From positions 3,669 through 44,010 of the forward strand of contig JAHDHB010000002.1 in assembly GCA_020631545.1 (NCBI GenBank): a stretch of 40,342 nt of DNA, written 5' to 3'. The position numbers were made by a program, and so were the translations under genes. The stretch is from Saprospiraceae bacterium (lineage in GTDB: Bacteria > Bacteroidota > Bacteroidia > Chitinophagales > Saprospiraceae). Position 1 is the first letter of the stretch, and each line of letters opens with the position of its first letter. The notes under the pieces were generated by a model. That model saw only the letters and a list, made by a program, of their open reading frames with translations. It did not search any database and was not told the DNA's origin. This document shows, one piece after another, positions 38,910 to 40,342 of the stretch.

Positions 38910-40340
38910 ATGAATGATATGCTCGAAAAGCTTCTTGTTGAGCTTAAAGCTAAGGGGATTCGTCTAATCCTTCAAGGTGGTAAATTAGAGGTCAAATCTA
39001 ATAAAAAAATTGCTTCGGCTGATTTGCTAAAAATACAACAGGTTAAAGAGATAGTTTTAACCTACCTTACGTCTACTTCCAACAAACGTTTTTTAGCTGA
39101 TAATCAACAAAGAAGGCTTTGGAACCTAGAGCGGCAATATGTTGAATCGCCTAGGTACAATCAGGCGCTACCTTTTCATATAGAAGAAAAGATGGACGAG
39201 TATTTTTTGCGAGATTCTCTAAGGAAAGTAGTCCTTGCTTTTCCTCAATTACGGCTACGATTTCAAGAGGTCGAGGGACAACTCCATAAGTTTCATGATC
39301 TTTCTCCAAAATGTATTCAATTAGACCTTATTGATTTACCGAATCATGAATGTACTGGTAGAAATCGCTTAAAAGAATATGTGCAGAAACCCTTTGACTT
39401 GGTTACAGGCCCTTGCTTCCGCCTAGGTTGCCTACGTTCTCCATCTACAAAACAAGACATCTTGGTTCTTGTTATGCATCAAATTATAGGCGATTATAGC
39501 TCAATGGCTACGTTTATGAGGGAACTGATGAAAGCTTATGCGGGGCAGCCAATCAGCCAACGTGCCTTCGAACAACAGCGGAAAACTATCCGCGAAAAGG
39601 CGACTTCGGTTCATTATTGGTTGAATAACTTAAGGGATGTACAACCCCTTAGTTTTCTTGAGAATAGGACTTGTACGCCTAGTACGAAGGGGCGAACGGT
39701 TTCTATTAATTTTTCAGTGGCCAACACCAACAAAATGCTGCGTTTTTGTGCAGATATGCAAGTACATCCTGCTGTTTTGCTCCAAACTTCTCTTCAGTTT
39801 TTCTTGCATAATTTATCGAAAGAGAGGGATTTTATTATTGCTACGCCATTAGACACGCGTGATGAGGTTACCGAGGATGGTGTTATTGCCAATTTCACTC
39901 GCTTGTTTCCTATTCGGGAGTCCATTTCTACCTCCAATAGCCTTGAGGAGGCGCTAAAAAAAGTAGAACTTTCTTTAGCTAAAATCATGCATTACAAGCA
40001 CATCCATTGTCAACGCTTAAGATCCATCATTAAGAAACAAAATACATGGTCTGTTGCTTTTCCGCCTTATCAAGTGCTTTTTCATTATATCAATTCTGTC
40101 AATTTTTTAAATAATGCTCTCCCTAGTCTTCGCCCTGTTTCCTTTGAACGCGGAATAGCGGATCTGGATCTTTCTTTTCAATGTATTTTAGACGCACAAG
40201 GTTTAATTTTTCAATTGGAATATCGAAATGAATTATTTGATGATAAATCGGGCATGGCTATTCTTATACAATTTACCCAACTTTGCAAGAAACTGGTAGA
40301 TACTAAAGGGGCTGCTTTTTTAACTAAAGCTTTTGCCTAA
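38910..40340 (+). CDS. Stand-alone NRPS condensation-domain-like protein with N-terminal TubC-type docking domain
   Basis: TubC-like MLEKLLVELKAKGIRLILQGGKLEVKSNKKIASADLLKIQQVKEIVLTYL; C-domain features LVMHQIIGDYSSMATFMRELMKAY, DTRDEVTEDGVIANFTRLFPIRES, SLAKIMHYKHIHCQRL. Stop TAA at 40338-40340. Confidence 0.85.
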   Translation: MNDMLEKLLVELKAKGIRLILQGGKLEVKSNKKIASADLLKIQQVKEIVLTYLTSTSNKRFLADNQQRRLWNLERQYVESPRYNQALPFHIEEKMDEYFLRDSLRKVVLAFPQLRLRFQEVEGQLHKFHDLSPKCIQLDLIDLPNHECTGRNRLKEYVQKPFDLVTGPCFRLGCLRSPSTKQDILVLVMHQIIGDYSSMATFMRELMKAYAGQPISQRAFEQQRKTIREKATSVHYWLNNLRDVQPLSFLENRTCTPSTKGRTVSINFSVANTNKMLRFCADMQVHPAVLLQTSLQFFLHNLSKERDFIIATPLDTRDEVTEDGVIANFTRLFPIRESISTSNSLEEALKKVELSLAKIMHYKHIHCQRLRSIIKKQNTWSVAFPPYQVLFHYINSVNFLNNALPSLRPVSFERGIADLDLSFQCILDAQGLIFQLEYRNELFDDKSGMAILIQFTQLCKKLVDTKGAAFLTKAFA

Positions 40341-40342
40341 AA

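Overview
This 40.3 kb window looks like a Bacteroidota chromosome, probably Saprospiraceae-like (inferred from gene content). The backbone is ordinary: a minus-strand type IX secretion/gliding cluster (PorP/SprF-like protein, gldK, gldL, gldM, gldN), a CaCA-type Na+/Ca2+ antiporter, a BCCP-like biotinyl protein, a DUF255 thioredoxin-fold protein, a hemD-like gene, a DUF4271-like gene, an Omp85/BamA-like protein, rpsT and sucA. Several accessory loci interrupt it: (i) an M43-like secreted metalloprotease with a duplicated three-module lectin-like array and a T9SS sorting domain; (ii) a P-loop ATPase ORF and a TIR-domain ORF that lie in the same reading frame, separated only by one TAA codon plus four sense codons, so they look like one split ATPase-TIR immune-type protein; (iii) a lipoprotein with a long X-Thr dipeptide array rich in His and Cys plus poly-Asp blocks; (iv) a 2316-aa CotH/lamin-tail/tandem-95/dockerin-like surface protein; (v) a stand-alone TubC-docking plus NRPS condensation-like protein with an altered HHxxxDG motif. 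Intergenic DNA carries a diverged dispersed repeat (three copies), a heptamer tandem array fused to a perfect hairpin, and several terminator-like hairpins. The ATPase/TIR locus and the X-Thr lipoprotein are the best candidates for undescribed biology. All family calls come from reading motifs; no database search was run.
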